From contig JAPLDB010000013.1 of the NCBI GenBank assembly GCA_026391975.1, forward strand, positions 1-51,288: a DNA stretch of 51,288 bases. The letters are read 5' to 3'. Source of the DNA: Bacteroidota bacterium (lineage in GTDB: Bacteria; Bacteroidota; Bacteroidia; AKYH767-A; 2013-40CM-41-45). A model generated the notes under the pieces. It saw only the letters and a program-made list of their open reading frames with translations. It searched no databases and was not told where the DNA came from. Numbering within the stretch: the stretch's first letter is position 1; every line of letters starts with the position of its first letter. Positions 7,998-15,863 of this stretch are shown here, piece by piece. The position numbers and the translations under genes were made by a program.

Positions 7998-9878
7998 ATG
8001 AAACTGTTTTCCGAAAAAAACACCCCTCGATGGATCATTTTCTCCATTGACGTTTTTATCTGTCTTGCATCGCTGATGCTTGCCTATCAATTGCGTTTCA
8101 ATTTCCGTGTACCTGCAATGGAAATGGAACGCTGGAATGTGGCAATCCCAAGCCTGCTCATTATACGCATTCTCAGTTTTGCCATCGCGAGAATTTATGC
8201 CGGCATCATCCGGTATACCAGCACCCGCGATGCATTAAGGATCTTTTATACGATTACGGCAGGAACAATACTGCTCGGACTATTGAACTTTGTTTCACTG
8301 AAGATCATAGGATATTACCTCGTTCCTTTTTCCATTCTGGTCATTGACTATTTTACGTCTATTTTTTCGATTACGGCATTTCGCATTCTTGTCAAGGCAC
8401 TTTATCAGGAATTAAAGAACCCGGCAAGTGGCAAGCGTGATGTGATTATTTACGGTGCCGGTGTTTCCGGCGTCATTACCAAACGAACTTTGGACAGGGA
8501 TGCAGGTATTAAGTACAATGTAATCGCATTTGTTGATGATGATAAAAAGAAGAAAGGAAAACGACTGGAAGGTGTGAGTATTTACAATACGGAAGACGAC
8601 TTTGAAGATCTGCTCAGGGCCAACAATGTTGCACATGTCATTATCAGCATCCAGAATATCTCACCGCAAAAAAAGCAGGCCATCATTGAAAAGGTACTGA
8701 ACCATGATGCCAAGATTCTGAACGTTCCTCCAGTAAACAGCTGGATCAACGGCGAGTTGAGTTTTAAGCAGATCAAGAAAGTGAAGATTGAAGACCTACT
8801 GGAACGCGAGCCGATCAAACTTGACATGGAAAGCATACGCAAAGCACTTTCCGGAAAGGTTATTCTGATCACGGGAGGTGCAGGAAGTATCGGCAGCGAA
8901 CTGGTGAGACAGATCATCCCCTTTCAGCCGGCAAAATTGATCCTGCTTGATCAGGCAGAATCAGCCCTATATGACATGGAACTGGAAGTGACTGAAAATT
9001 TCAGTTTAAAAAACTTCGAAACCGTTATCGGTGACATCACCAAAGAGGAACGTATGCGGAGGGTCTTTGATGCGTTTCACCCCCAGATCGTTTTTCATGC
9101 AGCTGCTTACAAACACGTACCAGTGATGGAAAATAATCCCAGTGAAGCCATTCTGACAAATGTTTACGGTACAAAAGTGCTTGCCGATCTCTCCAATGAA
9201 TATGGAGTTGAAAAATTTGTCATGGTGAGTACAGACAAAGCAGTGAATCCTACCAGCATCATGGGCGCTACGAAACGGATCGCAGAAATTTATTGCCAGT
9301 CCCTTGGAAAGACCTCGAAGACGAAATTTGTCACCACACGATTCGGAAACGTACTCGACAGCAGCGGGTCTGTCATTCCAAGGTTTAAGAAACAAATAGA
9401 AAACGGAGGGCCAGTTACTGTAACGCATCCGGATGTAACGCGTTTTTTTATGACGATCCCCGAAGCTAGCCAGCTGGTACTTGAAGCAGGCGCCATGGGC
9501 AAGGGCGGCGAGATATTTATTTTTGATATGGGCAAGAGCGTAAAGATCGCTGACCTTGCAAAGAAGATGATCAAACTCAGCGGACTTTCGCTGGGGAAAG
9601 ATATACAGATTACTTTTTCCGGATTGAGGCCGGGGGAGAAAATTTTTGAGGAATTGCTGAATGACCAGGAAAAAACAGTTCCGACACACCATGAAAAAAT
9701 TTTAATAGCGAAGGTTAAAGAATATGAATTTGCTGATGTAAAAAAAGAGATCGACATCCTGCACGGTTTGTTCGACAAGCAGGACAATGATGCCATCGTC
9801 AGGAAGATGAAAGAAATTGTTCCGGAATACCTCTCCCATAATTCTGTTTATGAAAAACTCGATTCCGGAAAAGTTTAA
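7998..9878 (+). CDS. Membrane nucleotide-sugar 4,6-dehydratase (PglF/CapD/WbpM type)
   Basis: This 626-aa protein starts at the ATG at 7998, just after a -7 box. About four transmembrane helices occupy residues 10-135. A Rossmann-like CoA-binding domain follows (IYGAGVSG at 151-158), then the catalytic SDR domain with TGGAGSIGS at 292-300. The family hallmark S-T-D-K (411-414) is followed by NPTSIMGATKR, where Met replaces the usual SDR tyrosine ahead of the catalytic lysine, as in PglF/FlaA1-type enzymes. The likely reaction is dehydration of UDP-GlcNAc to a 4-keto-6-deoxy sugar for glycan or glycoprotein synthesis. The 3' end overlaps the next gene by 29 nt. Confidence 0.93.
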   Translation: MKLFSEKNTPRWIIFSIDVFICLASLMLAYQLRFNFRVPAMEMERWNVAIPSLLIIRILSFAIARIYAGIIRYTSTRDALRIFYTITAGTILLGLLNFVSLKIIGYYLVPFSILVIDYFTSIFSITAFRILVKALYQELKNPASGKRDVIIYGAGVSGVITKRTLDRDAGIKYNVIAFVDDDKKKKGKRLEGVSIYNTEDDFEDLLRANNVAHVIISIQNISPQKKQAIIEKVLNHDAKILNVPPVNSWINGELSFKQIKKVKIEDLLEREPIKLDMESIRKALSGKVILITGGAGSIGSELVRQIIPFQPAKLILLDQAESALYDMELEVTENFSLKNFETVIGDITKEERMRRVFDAFHPQIVFHAAAYKHVPVMENNPSEAILTNVYGTKVLADLSNEYGVEKFVMVSTDKAVNPTSIMGATKRIAEIYCQSLGKTSKTKFVTTRFGNVLDSSGSVIPRFKKQIENGGPVTVTHPDVTRFFMTIPEASQLVLEAGAMGKGGEIFIFDMGKSVKIADLAKKMIKLSGLSLGKDIQITFSGLRPGEKIFEELLNDQEKTVPTHHEKILIAKVKEYEFADVKKEIDILHGLFDKQDNDAIVRKMKEIVPEYLSHNSVYEKLDSGKV

Positions 9879-10290
9879 ACACAGCACCCGGCTTGAAATC
9901 CGTTTTGTTGATGTGGATGCTTTCGGCCACGTGAACAATGCCCATTACCTAACCTATTTTGAACAGGCACGCGTAAAGTATTTTGATGACATCATGGGAT
10001 GGAAGTACGACTGGAACAGGCAGGGGATCATACTTGCACGGGCTGAGATCAATTATAAAGAACCCGTTCTTTTCAGGGACGATCTTTACGTCATGACACA
10101 TTGTTCCCGCATTGGAACAAAAAGTTTCGACCTTGATTACCTCGTGATCAAAAAAATAAATGAAGACGATGTCATCCTCGCAGAAGGAAAAACGGTGATG
10201 GTTGCTTATGACTATGATGCGGGGGAATCCATTGCAGTTCCGGAAAAATGGATTGGTGCGATAAAAAAATTTGAAGAGATTGATCTGTGA
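9850..10290 (+). CDS. Acyl-CoA thioesterase, 4HBT/YbgC family
   Basis: This single hot-dog domain of 146 residues hydrolyses acyl-thioesters. The family signature RFVDVDAFGHVNNAHYLTYFEQAR near residue 18 carries the catalytic Asp and the HVNN motif. The ATG at 9850 lies inside the end of the dehydratase gene; an earlier start at 9817 would add 11 residues with no family match. It is coupled to the upstream gene by overlap, but there is no obvious functional link. A bidirectional terminator follows. Confidence 0.9.
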   Translation: MKNSIPEKFKHSTRLEIRFVDVDAFGHVNNAHYLTYFEQARVKYFDDIMGWKYDWNRQGIILARAEINYKEPVLFRDDLYVMTHCSRIGTKSFDLDYLVIKKINEDDVILAEGKTVMVAYDYDAGESIAVPEKWIGAIKKFEEIDL

Positions 10291-10313
10291 TGCTGCATAG
10301 AAGTTTGACAATA

Positions 10314-10350
10314 AAAAACCCCGTCTAACCTGAGGCCAGACGGGGTTTTT
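10314..10350. terminator. Bidirectional rho-independent terminator
   Basis: AAAAACCCCGTCT (10314-10326) pairs exactly with AGACGGGGTTTTT (10338-10350) across an 11-nt loop. There is a T run on both strands. It separates the plus-strand thioesterase gene from the convergent SWIB gene. Confidence 0.92.
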
Positions 10351-10366
10351 ATTTTTTAATAGAAAA

Positions 10367-10744
10367 TTAAGAAAGGTGTCCGCTGATAAGCTTTGTCATT
10401 TCAAACATGCTTACAGTTTTCTTTCCGCCAAACACCGCTTTCAGATTATCATCAGCGTTGATGTTGCGTCTTTCCTTTGCATCCTGAAGTTTATTCTTCT
10501 TGATGTACTCCCAGATTTTCTTTACAACTTCAGTACGAGGCATTGGCTTGCTGCCGATTACAGGATGTAATACGGAACCGATTGTCATCGGTCTCATGAA
10601 AGCAGCATTCGGTTTACGTTTTGCTTTCGGTTTTGCAGCTTTAGCAGCCTTAGCAGGTTTTGCTTTTGCCTTTGCCTTTACTGCCGGTTTTGCTTTTGCT
10701 TTTGCTTTTGGTTTCGCTTTTGCTTTTGCTTTTTTAGTTGCCAT
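10367..10744 (-). CDS. SWIB/MDM2-domain protein with lysine/alanine-rich N-terminal tail
   Basis: The 125-residue protein has two parts. Residues 1-45 are almost only K, A and P in short repeats (KAKAKPK type), like the tails of histone H1 or bacterial histone-like proteins. Residues 48-123 form a SWIB/MDM2 domain, with RPMTIGSVLHPVIG, then TEVVKKIWEYIKKNKLQD and the ending VFGGKKTVSMFEMTKLISGHL. It probably binds DNA or nucleoid proteins in the cytoplasm. The tail is encoded by a six-base GCN-AAR repeat that could vary in length. It is convergent with the thioesterase gene and shares its terminator. Confidence 0.88.
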   Translation of the reverse strand: MATKKAKAKAKPKAKAKAKPAVKAKAKAKPAKAAKAAKPKAKRKPNAAFMRPMTIGSVLHPVIGSKPMPRTEVVKKIWEYIKKNKLQDAKERRNINADDNLKAVFGGKKTVSMFEMTKLISGHLS

Positions 10745-10794
10745 TTGATTTTTAGATTAAGTTGTTTATAAGACAAAGAAAACAACAATTTTCA

Positions 10795-10825
10795 TTGGTA
10801 AAACACCTCGGATGAAATATTTTTA
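10795..10825 (+). promoter_or_regulatory. Promoter-like TTG-N20-TATTTTTA
   Basis: TTG at 10795-10797 and TATTTTTA at 10818-10825 are 20 nt apart. The -7 element differs from TAnnTTTG only in the last base. A start near 10830 would coincide with the first arm of a strong stem. Confidence 0.4.
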
Positions 10826-10827
10826 AA

Positions 10828-10967
10828 CCTAAAACCCTTTCCTGATGCGGTGTTGACGCGAACCGGAGAGGGTTTAGGGAAGGCCCCGAAGTGCAGGAGA
10901 ACCCTCCTGCCAGGGCATTGTCAGCGACCCATGAAAGCCCTACAGATACAGCGTTTCAGGCTTTTTT
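10828..10967 (+). ncRNA. Candidate structured small RNA
   Basis: CCTAAAACCCT (10828-10838) pairs with AGGGTTTAGG (10869-10878) with one bulged base. A perfect 7-bp hairpin, GCAGGAG-AACC-CTCCTGC, follows at 10893-10910. The end is AAAGCC/GGCTTTTTT (10934-10967), a weak stem with a T run. Together with the promoter-like sequence this fits an RNA of about 140 nt. I do not recognise a known family. Alternatives are a non-transcribed repeat or the 3' region of the PspC transcript. Confidence 0.35.
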
Positions 10968-11079
10968 ACCAATGAAAATAGAAATCAGTATCGGCCGGAT
11001 TGTCAGTTTCAATGAACCTTTTCCAGGCTCCGGGTTTCAACAAACCGGAATTAGACATGCCGATATCAACATCCTGATG

Positions 11080-12852
11080 TTAGTTGTTCTGCTTTTTCTT
11101 CGCATGCTCAGTATTGATATTAACCACATCCTTTCCATTCTCGCGTACATGAATACCCGTGCTATCAATGACTACTTTATCGCCTTTTTCATTCGTGATA
11201 TGAAGTCCATTCTTATTGATTTCGACTTTGGCATCACTTTCATCACCATAATCATTACTGATATTAAAGTCACCGCCAAGAATGCTTTCAGTACCATCAC
11301 AATCCACACAGCTCAGTCCTTTGGGTGTCATTTCCCATGTTCTGTTGATCATGTCGTTGTCATAAATGTTTTTCACATTGTCAATATCATGGATCAGGTT
11401 ACGCAATGATTCATCGAGGCGGACCCTCGCTCCAACGGGCATTCTTAATAACAATTGCACTTTTTGTGCACGCCATTTATCACCTTCATTCATATTGAAG
11501 AACCTGTTGAGCCGCAGTGATGAATCAGTTTGGGTAAATGAATAACTGATGCGTGATGCGTTGTCAATGGCAGCTTTCCTTGAAGAACCCTGGGCATAAA
11601 ATATTTCTACCAGGTCAAAAGAATCTATCGGGCTTTTAACAATATCCAGTTTCACATTTTTGGAAATGAGCATATGTCCGTCAGATTCAAGATCGAAATC
11701 AGTATCCATATTCCTGTAATATTTTCCGCCGTAATCATAATCGCTTTCGCTGTTTTTGGATTCGTTCGTTTCGAGCACCATGTATTTTGAAGCCGGCTGT
11801 TGAAGTGCCACTTCCTTTCTGAAACTATCGGTCTCACTGAAGTCTGAGAATACACTAAATCCGCTGAACATAACAATGGCCAGTGCAACAAGCCATATTC
11901 CAAGGGCAGTGAATCCGAATACCCTCGATCTTCTTTTTATCTTAAAGAGAAAACGGATACCTGCATAGGCGATCATTAATGCAGGAATGGCTATCAGCAA
12001 TACGACTCCGACATAAATCCAGCTGAACTGAGAAGTGCTGTTGAAGATATGATTCAGAAAACCCGGATAATGAACGAATGGCGCACCCACCAGACCAAAT
12101 AATGAAGCGAGCAAAGCCACTGCAATAACCAAAGCAATAAATACAAAAAATGCCGTAATGATTTTACCTATCAGCAGGAAGATAAATTTGAAAACATCAC
12201 CGATCGTTTCGAAAATCCTTCCGATGGCAGTTGTTGACTTTTGCCCATCCTTCATTCGATCTTTCAGTGCATCCAGTTCCTCGCGAACGTTCTTCTCAAT
12301 GCTTGAAACTGTAACCGGTTCTCCGCGCATCATCAGTCTGTCGGCAGTTGTTTTGGCCTCAGGAATGATGATCCATAGCAGGATGTAGATCCAGAATCCT
12401 GTTCCGTAAAATATCAGGGCGCAGGCAAAGACCAATCGGATCCAAACGGGATCAATATCGAAATAGGCTGCCATGCCGCTACAGACACCTCCGACAAATT
12501 TTTCGTCGGGGTCACGGAAAAAGCGTTTCTTCAGTTTTCCTGAAGATGCATTTTCCATGGAAGGAGGAGCTTCTGTTGCTTTTTCTTCGCCGCCGGCAAA
12601 TTCTTCCGGCCTTCCCATCACTGCTGTGACTTCGTTTACGTCATTCAGGGTGATTACCTGCCTGCCGCCATTCAGGCGTTCACGAAACATTTCACCAATC
12701 CTGCTTTCAATGTCCTGCATGATCTCATCACGGCCCTGGTCGGAGCTGAAGTGACCTTTGATCGCATTTAAGTACTTGATCAACGACTCGTATGCGTTGT
12801 CGTCAATGTGAAACACTGTTCCACCGAGATTGACAGTTACTGTCTTATTCAT
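11080..12852 (-). CDS. PspC-domain membrane protein
   Basis: This 590-aa envelope-stress-type membrane protein has three parts. Residues 1-75 form a domain with VNLGGTVFHIDDNAYESL and EIMQDIESRIGEMF, common in Bacteroidota PspC proteins. A PspC domain follows (KKRFFRDPDEKFVGGVCSGMAAYFDIDP, then a hydrophobic pair ending IIIPEA). Several transmembrane helices lie between about 215 and 335, then a soluble C-terminal region ending in DVVNINTEH. The start overlaps the PadR stop by 8 nt, so the two are one transcription unit. The regulator probably controls this gene; the role in membrane stress comes from family knowledge. Confidence 0.88.
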   Translation of the reverse strand: MNKTVTVNLGGTVFHIDDNAYESLIKYLNAIKGHFSSDQGRDEIMQDIESRIGEMFRERLNGGRQVITLNDVNEVTAVMGRPEEFAGGEEKATEAPPSMENASSGKLKKRFFRDPDEKFVGGVCSGMAAYFDIDPVWIRLVFACALIFYGTGFWIYILLWIIIPEAKTTADRLMMRGEPVTVSSIEKNVREELDALKDRMKDGQKSTTAIGRIFETIGDVFKFIFLLIGKIITAFFVFIALVIAVALLASLFGLVGAPFVHYPGFLNHIFNSTSQFSWIYVGVVLLIAIPALMIAYAGIRFLFKIKRRSRVFGFTALGIWLVALAIVMFSGFSVFSDFSETDSFRKEVALQQPASKYMVLETNESKNSESDYDYGGKYYRNMDTDFDLESDGHMLISKNVKLDIVKSPIDSFDLVEIFYAQGSSRKAAIDNASRISYSFTQTDSSLRLNRFFNMNEGDKWRAQKVQLLLRMPVGARVRLDESLRNLIHDIDNVKNIYDNDMINRTWEMTPKGLSCVDCDGTESILGGDFNISNDYGDESDAKVEINKNGLHITNEKGDKVVIDSTGIHVRENGKDVVNINTEHAKKKQNN

Positions 12853-13192
12853 TTGCTGTTGCTTTTATGGATGTTGTTTGATTTACTGCCTCCACTAGTT
12901 CGCGCCAGGTAACGCGTAATTCATCTAAGAATTTTTCCCCGAGAGGTGTGAGGGAATAGTATTTGCGTGGTGGTCCTGAGCTGCTTTCTACCCAGCGGTA
13001 GCTTAGCAAGCCTGCATTCTTCAGCCTCGTAAGCAGCGGGTAAAGTGTACCTTCTACGACGATCAGTTTGGCTTCTTTCAGTTTCTCAATGATGTCGGAA
13101 GTATAAACTTCTTTGTGTGACAGAACTGAAAGGATGCAGAACTCCAGGACCCCTTTACGCATCTGCGCCTGAGTGTTATCAAGATTACTCAT
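12845..13192 (-). CDS. PadR-family transcriptional regulator
   Basis: A winged-helix repressor of 115 residues. The segment MRKGVLEFCILSVLSHKEVYTSDIIEKL is the PadR N-terminal pattern. It continues through VVEGTLYPLLTRLKNAGLLSYRW, the recognition helix and wing, and then GPPRKYYSLTPLG. The short C-terminal helix is typical of the small PadR class. The gene overlaps the PspC gene, a pairing common in Bacteroidota, so autoregulation of the operon is likely. Confidence 0.95.
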   Translation of the reverse strand: MSNLDNTQAQMRKGVLEFCILSVLSHKEVYTSDIIEKLKEAKLIVVEGTLYPLLTRLKNAGLLSYRWVESSSGPPRKYYSLTPLGEKFLDELRVTWRELVEAVNQTTSIKATANE

Positions 13193-13251
13193 TGCTTTTT
13201 ATATAAAGGGTTATTAATTTATTTATCTACTAACTATGATTCAAATTCCGA

Positions 13252-13872
13252 TTACTGATGCAATGACAATGCGCGATGTGATTTGCGTTTTGCATTTGAC
13301 ACTTCCGTATTCACAGCTTCCAGCGATGCACTTTGCCTGAGGGTGTCAAGGTTCATGCTTACCACTTGTCCGTTGCCTTTTACTTTTACAAAGCTGTCGC
13401 CGGTAACTCCCCTTGCATAGATCTTTCCTCCGCCATTGATGACCATTCCGACACTGAGTGCGCGTACATCAGCACTGATAATCCCGGAACCGGATATTTT
13501 CATCAGCAGCATGTCGGAAGCCAAAGGAGATGTTGACCTGATAATGCCTGCACCGTTTACCTGGATAAGGCTGATGTCTGACATCGTTACATAAACATTG
13601 ACATTGCGAAGGCCACCTGCATTGATCACCAGCGCACCGTTGCTTACAGAAGTAGTTACCTCTTCGGTATTTTCATTCATTCCCTCCAGGCGGACGGCGT
13701 TGAATTCACCCTGGGTTAGGTAAACGTTGGCATTGCCATTCAGAATAATTCCGTAAAAGTTTTGATCTACTGAACGGATCTCAGATGATGCAGCGGTTGT
13801 TGAAGTACAACCGAGAAGAACTGTTGACATGGCCATTGCAACCAGGGCAACCAAAGTGAAACGGGTTTTCAT
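13252..13872 (-). CDS. GIN-domain (DUF2807) lipoprotein
   Basis: A 206-residue exported protein with a signal peptide ending in a lipobox (LLGC-T). The mature part is a right-handed beta-helix-like GIN domain: repeated patterns such as ILNGNANVYLTQG, LVINAGGL, ISGSGIISADV and VKGNGQVV. The function of the domain is unknown; it is often encoded near PspC genes in Bacteroidota, as here. The ATG at 13872 was preferred to 13938 because it starts directly at the signal peptide, although the promoter at 13952 lies only a few bases upstream of the earlier ATG. Confidence 0.82.
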   Translation of the reverse strand: MKTRFTLVALVAMAMSTVLLGCTSTTAASSEIRSVDQNFYGIILNGNANVYLTQGEFNAVRLEGMNENTEEVTTSVSNGALVINAGGLRNVNVYVTMSDISLIQVNGAGIIRSTSPLASDMLLMKISGSGIISADVRALSVGMVINGGGKIYARGVTGDSFVKVKGNGQVVSMNLDTLRQSASLEAVNTEVSNAKRKSHRALSLHQ

Positions 13873-13951
13873 TGTTTTTGAGATTTGAAGGTTATTATTT
13901 TTAGAAGCTGATTTCATTTGACTTGTGTGTGTTACCATTTAATTTGCTTGG

Positions 13952-13983
13952 CAAAGATACTGTCATCAAACGGTACTTTGCAA
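13952..13983 (-). promoter_or_regulatory. Promoter TTG-N21-TATCTTTG of the GIN-domain gene
   Basis: On the minus strand TATCTTTG runs from 13959 to 13952, with TTG 21 nt upstream. Transcription from about 13945 leaves a leader of roughly 70 nt to the ATG at 13872. Confidence 0.65.
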
Positions 13984-14062
13984 CACATAGTACTATAATT
14001 ATTTGTTAATTTTTGTAATCTGCTGATTATCAGTAATAAAAATTGTATGGGATTAGACTTTT

Positions 14063-14146
14063 AATTGGCTAAACAAAGGCCATTTTCAGAAAATCAATGA
14101 AATCAGGGGAAAAAAATTGGTTGAACTAAACCAAAACTAGCCAATT
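14063..14146. repeat. Nested inverted repeats downstream of the 14179 gene
   Basis: AATTGGCTA (14063-14071) is the reverse complement of TAGCCAATT (14138-14146). Inside lies TTGGTT/AACCAA. It may be a structured 3' end for the minus-strand lipoprotein gene that stops at 14179, but no T tract follows. Confidence 0.35.
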
Positions 14147-14178
14147 CGGCAAGATGAACCAATTACAAAAAGGGTATT

Positions 14179-15102
14179 TTATAAGGACTCCAGAGCTGAA
14201 AGTATTGCAGACTCACTCGATGTTTGCAGATCGAGCGTTATCTGCTGGCCTGCAGTTACAACAAAGGTTTCCTTATGCAATACAAACTCATTGCCTTGCT
14301 TTTTTGCGAAAGCAACGAGTGTTACCGTCTCCCCTATAGGAACGGGTGCTGAAACAAGGTTAGTCACCTTCATCACACTTTTTATATTAGCAAAAGAAAT
14401 ATAGATCTCTATATTTTGCGTGTTGGTGCCTTGAACAGAAATTGATACCGGTGTTTTTTGAGAAGACGACAGGTGCTGTTTTGCTGCACTTACATATCCT
14501 GTATTTGCAGGAGTAAGGATATAATAAGCCGGTGCTGCGACTACGGATGAAAGAGTATCCACGAATCCCGGAATAATGGTTGACAGTGTATTTGTCCAGT
14601 CCCCTACCCCGCCATTGTCGAAACCATAAAAACTGACCATGTTGGTATTCATGGATGGTAGAGTGTCAGTCTCCATCATATAAGCTCGTCCTTGTTTAAG
14701 GAAAGCTTCATTACCATCTTTAAATGGCCGTACTTTTATCTCCGCGCTTGTTTCAAGGATTGTACTTCCTGAAACAGAAGGTTGTTTCCTCATGATCATA
14801 TCCTTGATGGAATATAGTTCGATCACTTTTAACTTAAAAGGATACGACGGAATATCATTCCCGCCTGCATCCCGCAGCATGTCGCGCGTAACACAAATGC
14901 GTGTTCCTTTTTTTGCAGTAACAAAACAATCACCACTTCCGGAATCAACCTGAAGTTCCTGTTCTTCCTCCTGGTTATCGCTATAGAATGAATCCATGCT
15001 CTGATAATCATCCTGAGGCACCCTATCCTTTTTGCAGGCATTGAAAGAAATCAGAAAGCCGAGAAAGGCAACGGCAAGCAGAATGTTAATTTTATTTTTC
15101 AT
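14179..15102 (-). CDS. Hypothetical lipoprotein
   Basis: I do not recognise a family. From the ATG at 15102 the product is 307 residues with a signal peptide ending FNACKK, a typical Bacteroidota lipobox. The mature protein starts with an acidic low-complexity region (DNQEEEQEL), then a beta-rich part with GTRICVTRDMLRD and YPFKLKVIELYSIKDMI, reminiscent of surface proteins with carboxypeptidase-regulatory-like folds, but this is weak. It is 27 nt downstream of the small outer-membrane protein gene, so the two are likely co-expressed. Confidence 0.65.
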   Translation of the reverse strand: MKNKINILLAVAFLGFLISFNACKKDRVPQDDYQSMDSFYSDNQEEEQELQVDSGSGDCFVTAKKGTRICVTRDMLRDAGGNDIPSYPFKLKVIELYSIKDMIMRKQPSVSGSTILETSAEIKVRPFKDGNEAFLKQGRAYMMETDTLPSMNTNMVSFYGFDNGGVGDWTNTLSTIIPGFVDTLSSVVAAPAYYILTPANTGYVSAAKQHLSSSQKTPVSISVQGTNTQNIEIYISFANIKSVMKVTNLVSAPVPIGETVTLVAFAKKQGNEFVLHKETFVVTAGQQITLDLQTSSESAILSALESL

Positions 15103-15129
15103 GATATGAATTATTGAACTGTTCAATTC

Positions 15130-15678
15130 TTAGTCGTAAGCCGGGCATTTTTCCTTTCCTCCGCATTCACCCGGGTATATATAGATTCCGATTCGCAGGC
15201 TGTTTTCTTTCCATTTAAAATCATAACCATCTTCAATAAATGGCCTGATACATCCATAGCGCCTAACAAGTCCTCCTCCGGCTTCATAGGCAAAGTTGTG
15301 CTGCTTCTTTTGCCCGGGAGCATATTCCTCAGCGTTTATCCAGTCATTGTAATATCCTGCTCCAAGAAGGTAAAAGTTGTAAGTGCCAAACCGGAAAATT
15401 TCATAATGCAAAGCGGCACCGGCATAAAATTCATGGTAATCATTGAATGCAGGGAAGTATGAGATTTGAGGGACAACACTTAGATTCTTTAGTAGTGGAA
15501 TTTTCACCCTGACATCTGCACCAAAAGAAGTCGCATGGAAATTATAGATGAGGCTTGCGCCATAGCCGATAGATTTATTTTCTCTCTTCACCGCCTGAGC
15601 GAATAACCCGTCAGACATGAAAAAAGCCAGGGAAAGAATGCATACCCTGCAAAAACATTTAATTGCTTTTTCAAACAT
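15130..15678 (-). CDS. Small outer-membrane beta-barrel-like protein
   Basis: A protein of 182 residues from the ATG at 15678, with a signal peptide ending GLFAQ. The rest alternates short hydrophobic/aromatic strands (SIGYGASLIYNF, SVVPQISYFPAF, YEIFRFGTYNFYLLGAGYY, NSLRIGIYIYP), as in 8-stranded barrels of the outer membrane. No named family was recognised. Its C terminus carries a CGGKEKC motif. It sits directly upstream of the lipoprotein gene at 14179-15102 and may form a surface pair with it. Confidence 0.65.
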   Translation of the reverse strand: MFEKAIKCFCRVCILSLAFFMSDGLFAQAVKRENKSIGYGASLIYNFHATSFGADVRVKIPLLKNLSVVPQISYFPAFNDYHEFYAGAALHYEIFRFGTYNFYLLGAGYYNDWINAEEYAPGQKKQHNFAYEAGGGLVRRYGCIRPFIEDGYDFKWKENSLRIGIYIYPGECGGKEKCPAYD

Positions 15679-15805
15679 ATTATTCAATTCCCGAATATCT
15701 GAAGAATTGCCGTTCAAGGAATATAGATATCAAACTGTTTTCAAAATACTTCTAAACATTAACGCATCCGAACTGCAAATATTCGACTTAGGAAAAAATA
15801 CAACG

Positions 15806-15841
15806 CAAAAAAATCCCTCTGACCTTTACAGCCAGAGGGAT
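15806..15841 (-). terminator. Rho-independent terminator of the giant adhesin gene
   Basis: On the minus strand ATCCCTCTG pairs with CAGAGGGAT (plus positions 15833-15841 and 15813-15821) over an 11-nt loop, followed by seven Ts. It lies 23 nt past the stop codon at 15864. Confidence 0.9.
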
Positions 15842-15863
15842 ATTCATTTTATTGTATATTTAA

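Larger units (their letters stand above)
10745..11079. other. Gene-free stretch with structured candidate RNA
   Basis: No coding frame is supported here; a plus-strand reading frame from 10891 is the complement of the PspC gene. The stretch contains a promoter-like pair at 10795-10825 and several hairpins, described separately as a candidate small RNA. Confidence 0.5.

Noticed and set aside
9006-9692. 228-residue minus-strand frame inside the dehydratase gene
   Set aside because: It is the complement of a strongly supported gene and has no recognisable domain.
10500-10748. Plus-strand frame rich in Phe-Ala repeats
   Set aside because: It is the antisense of the Lys/Ala tail of the SWIB gene, a low-complexity shadow.
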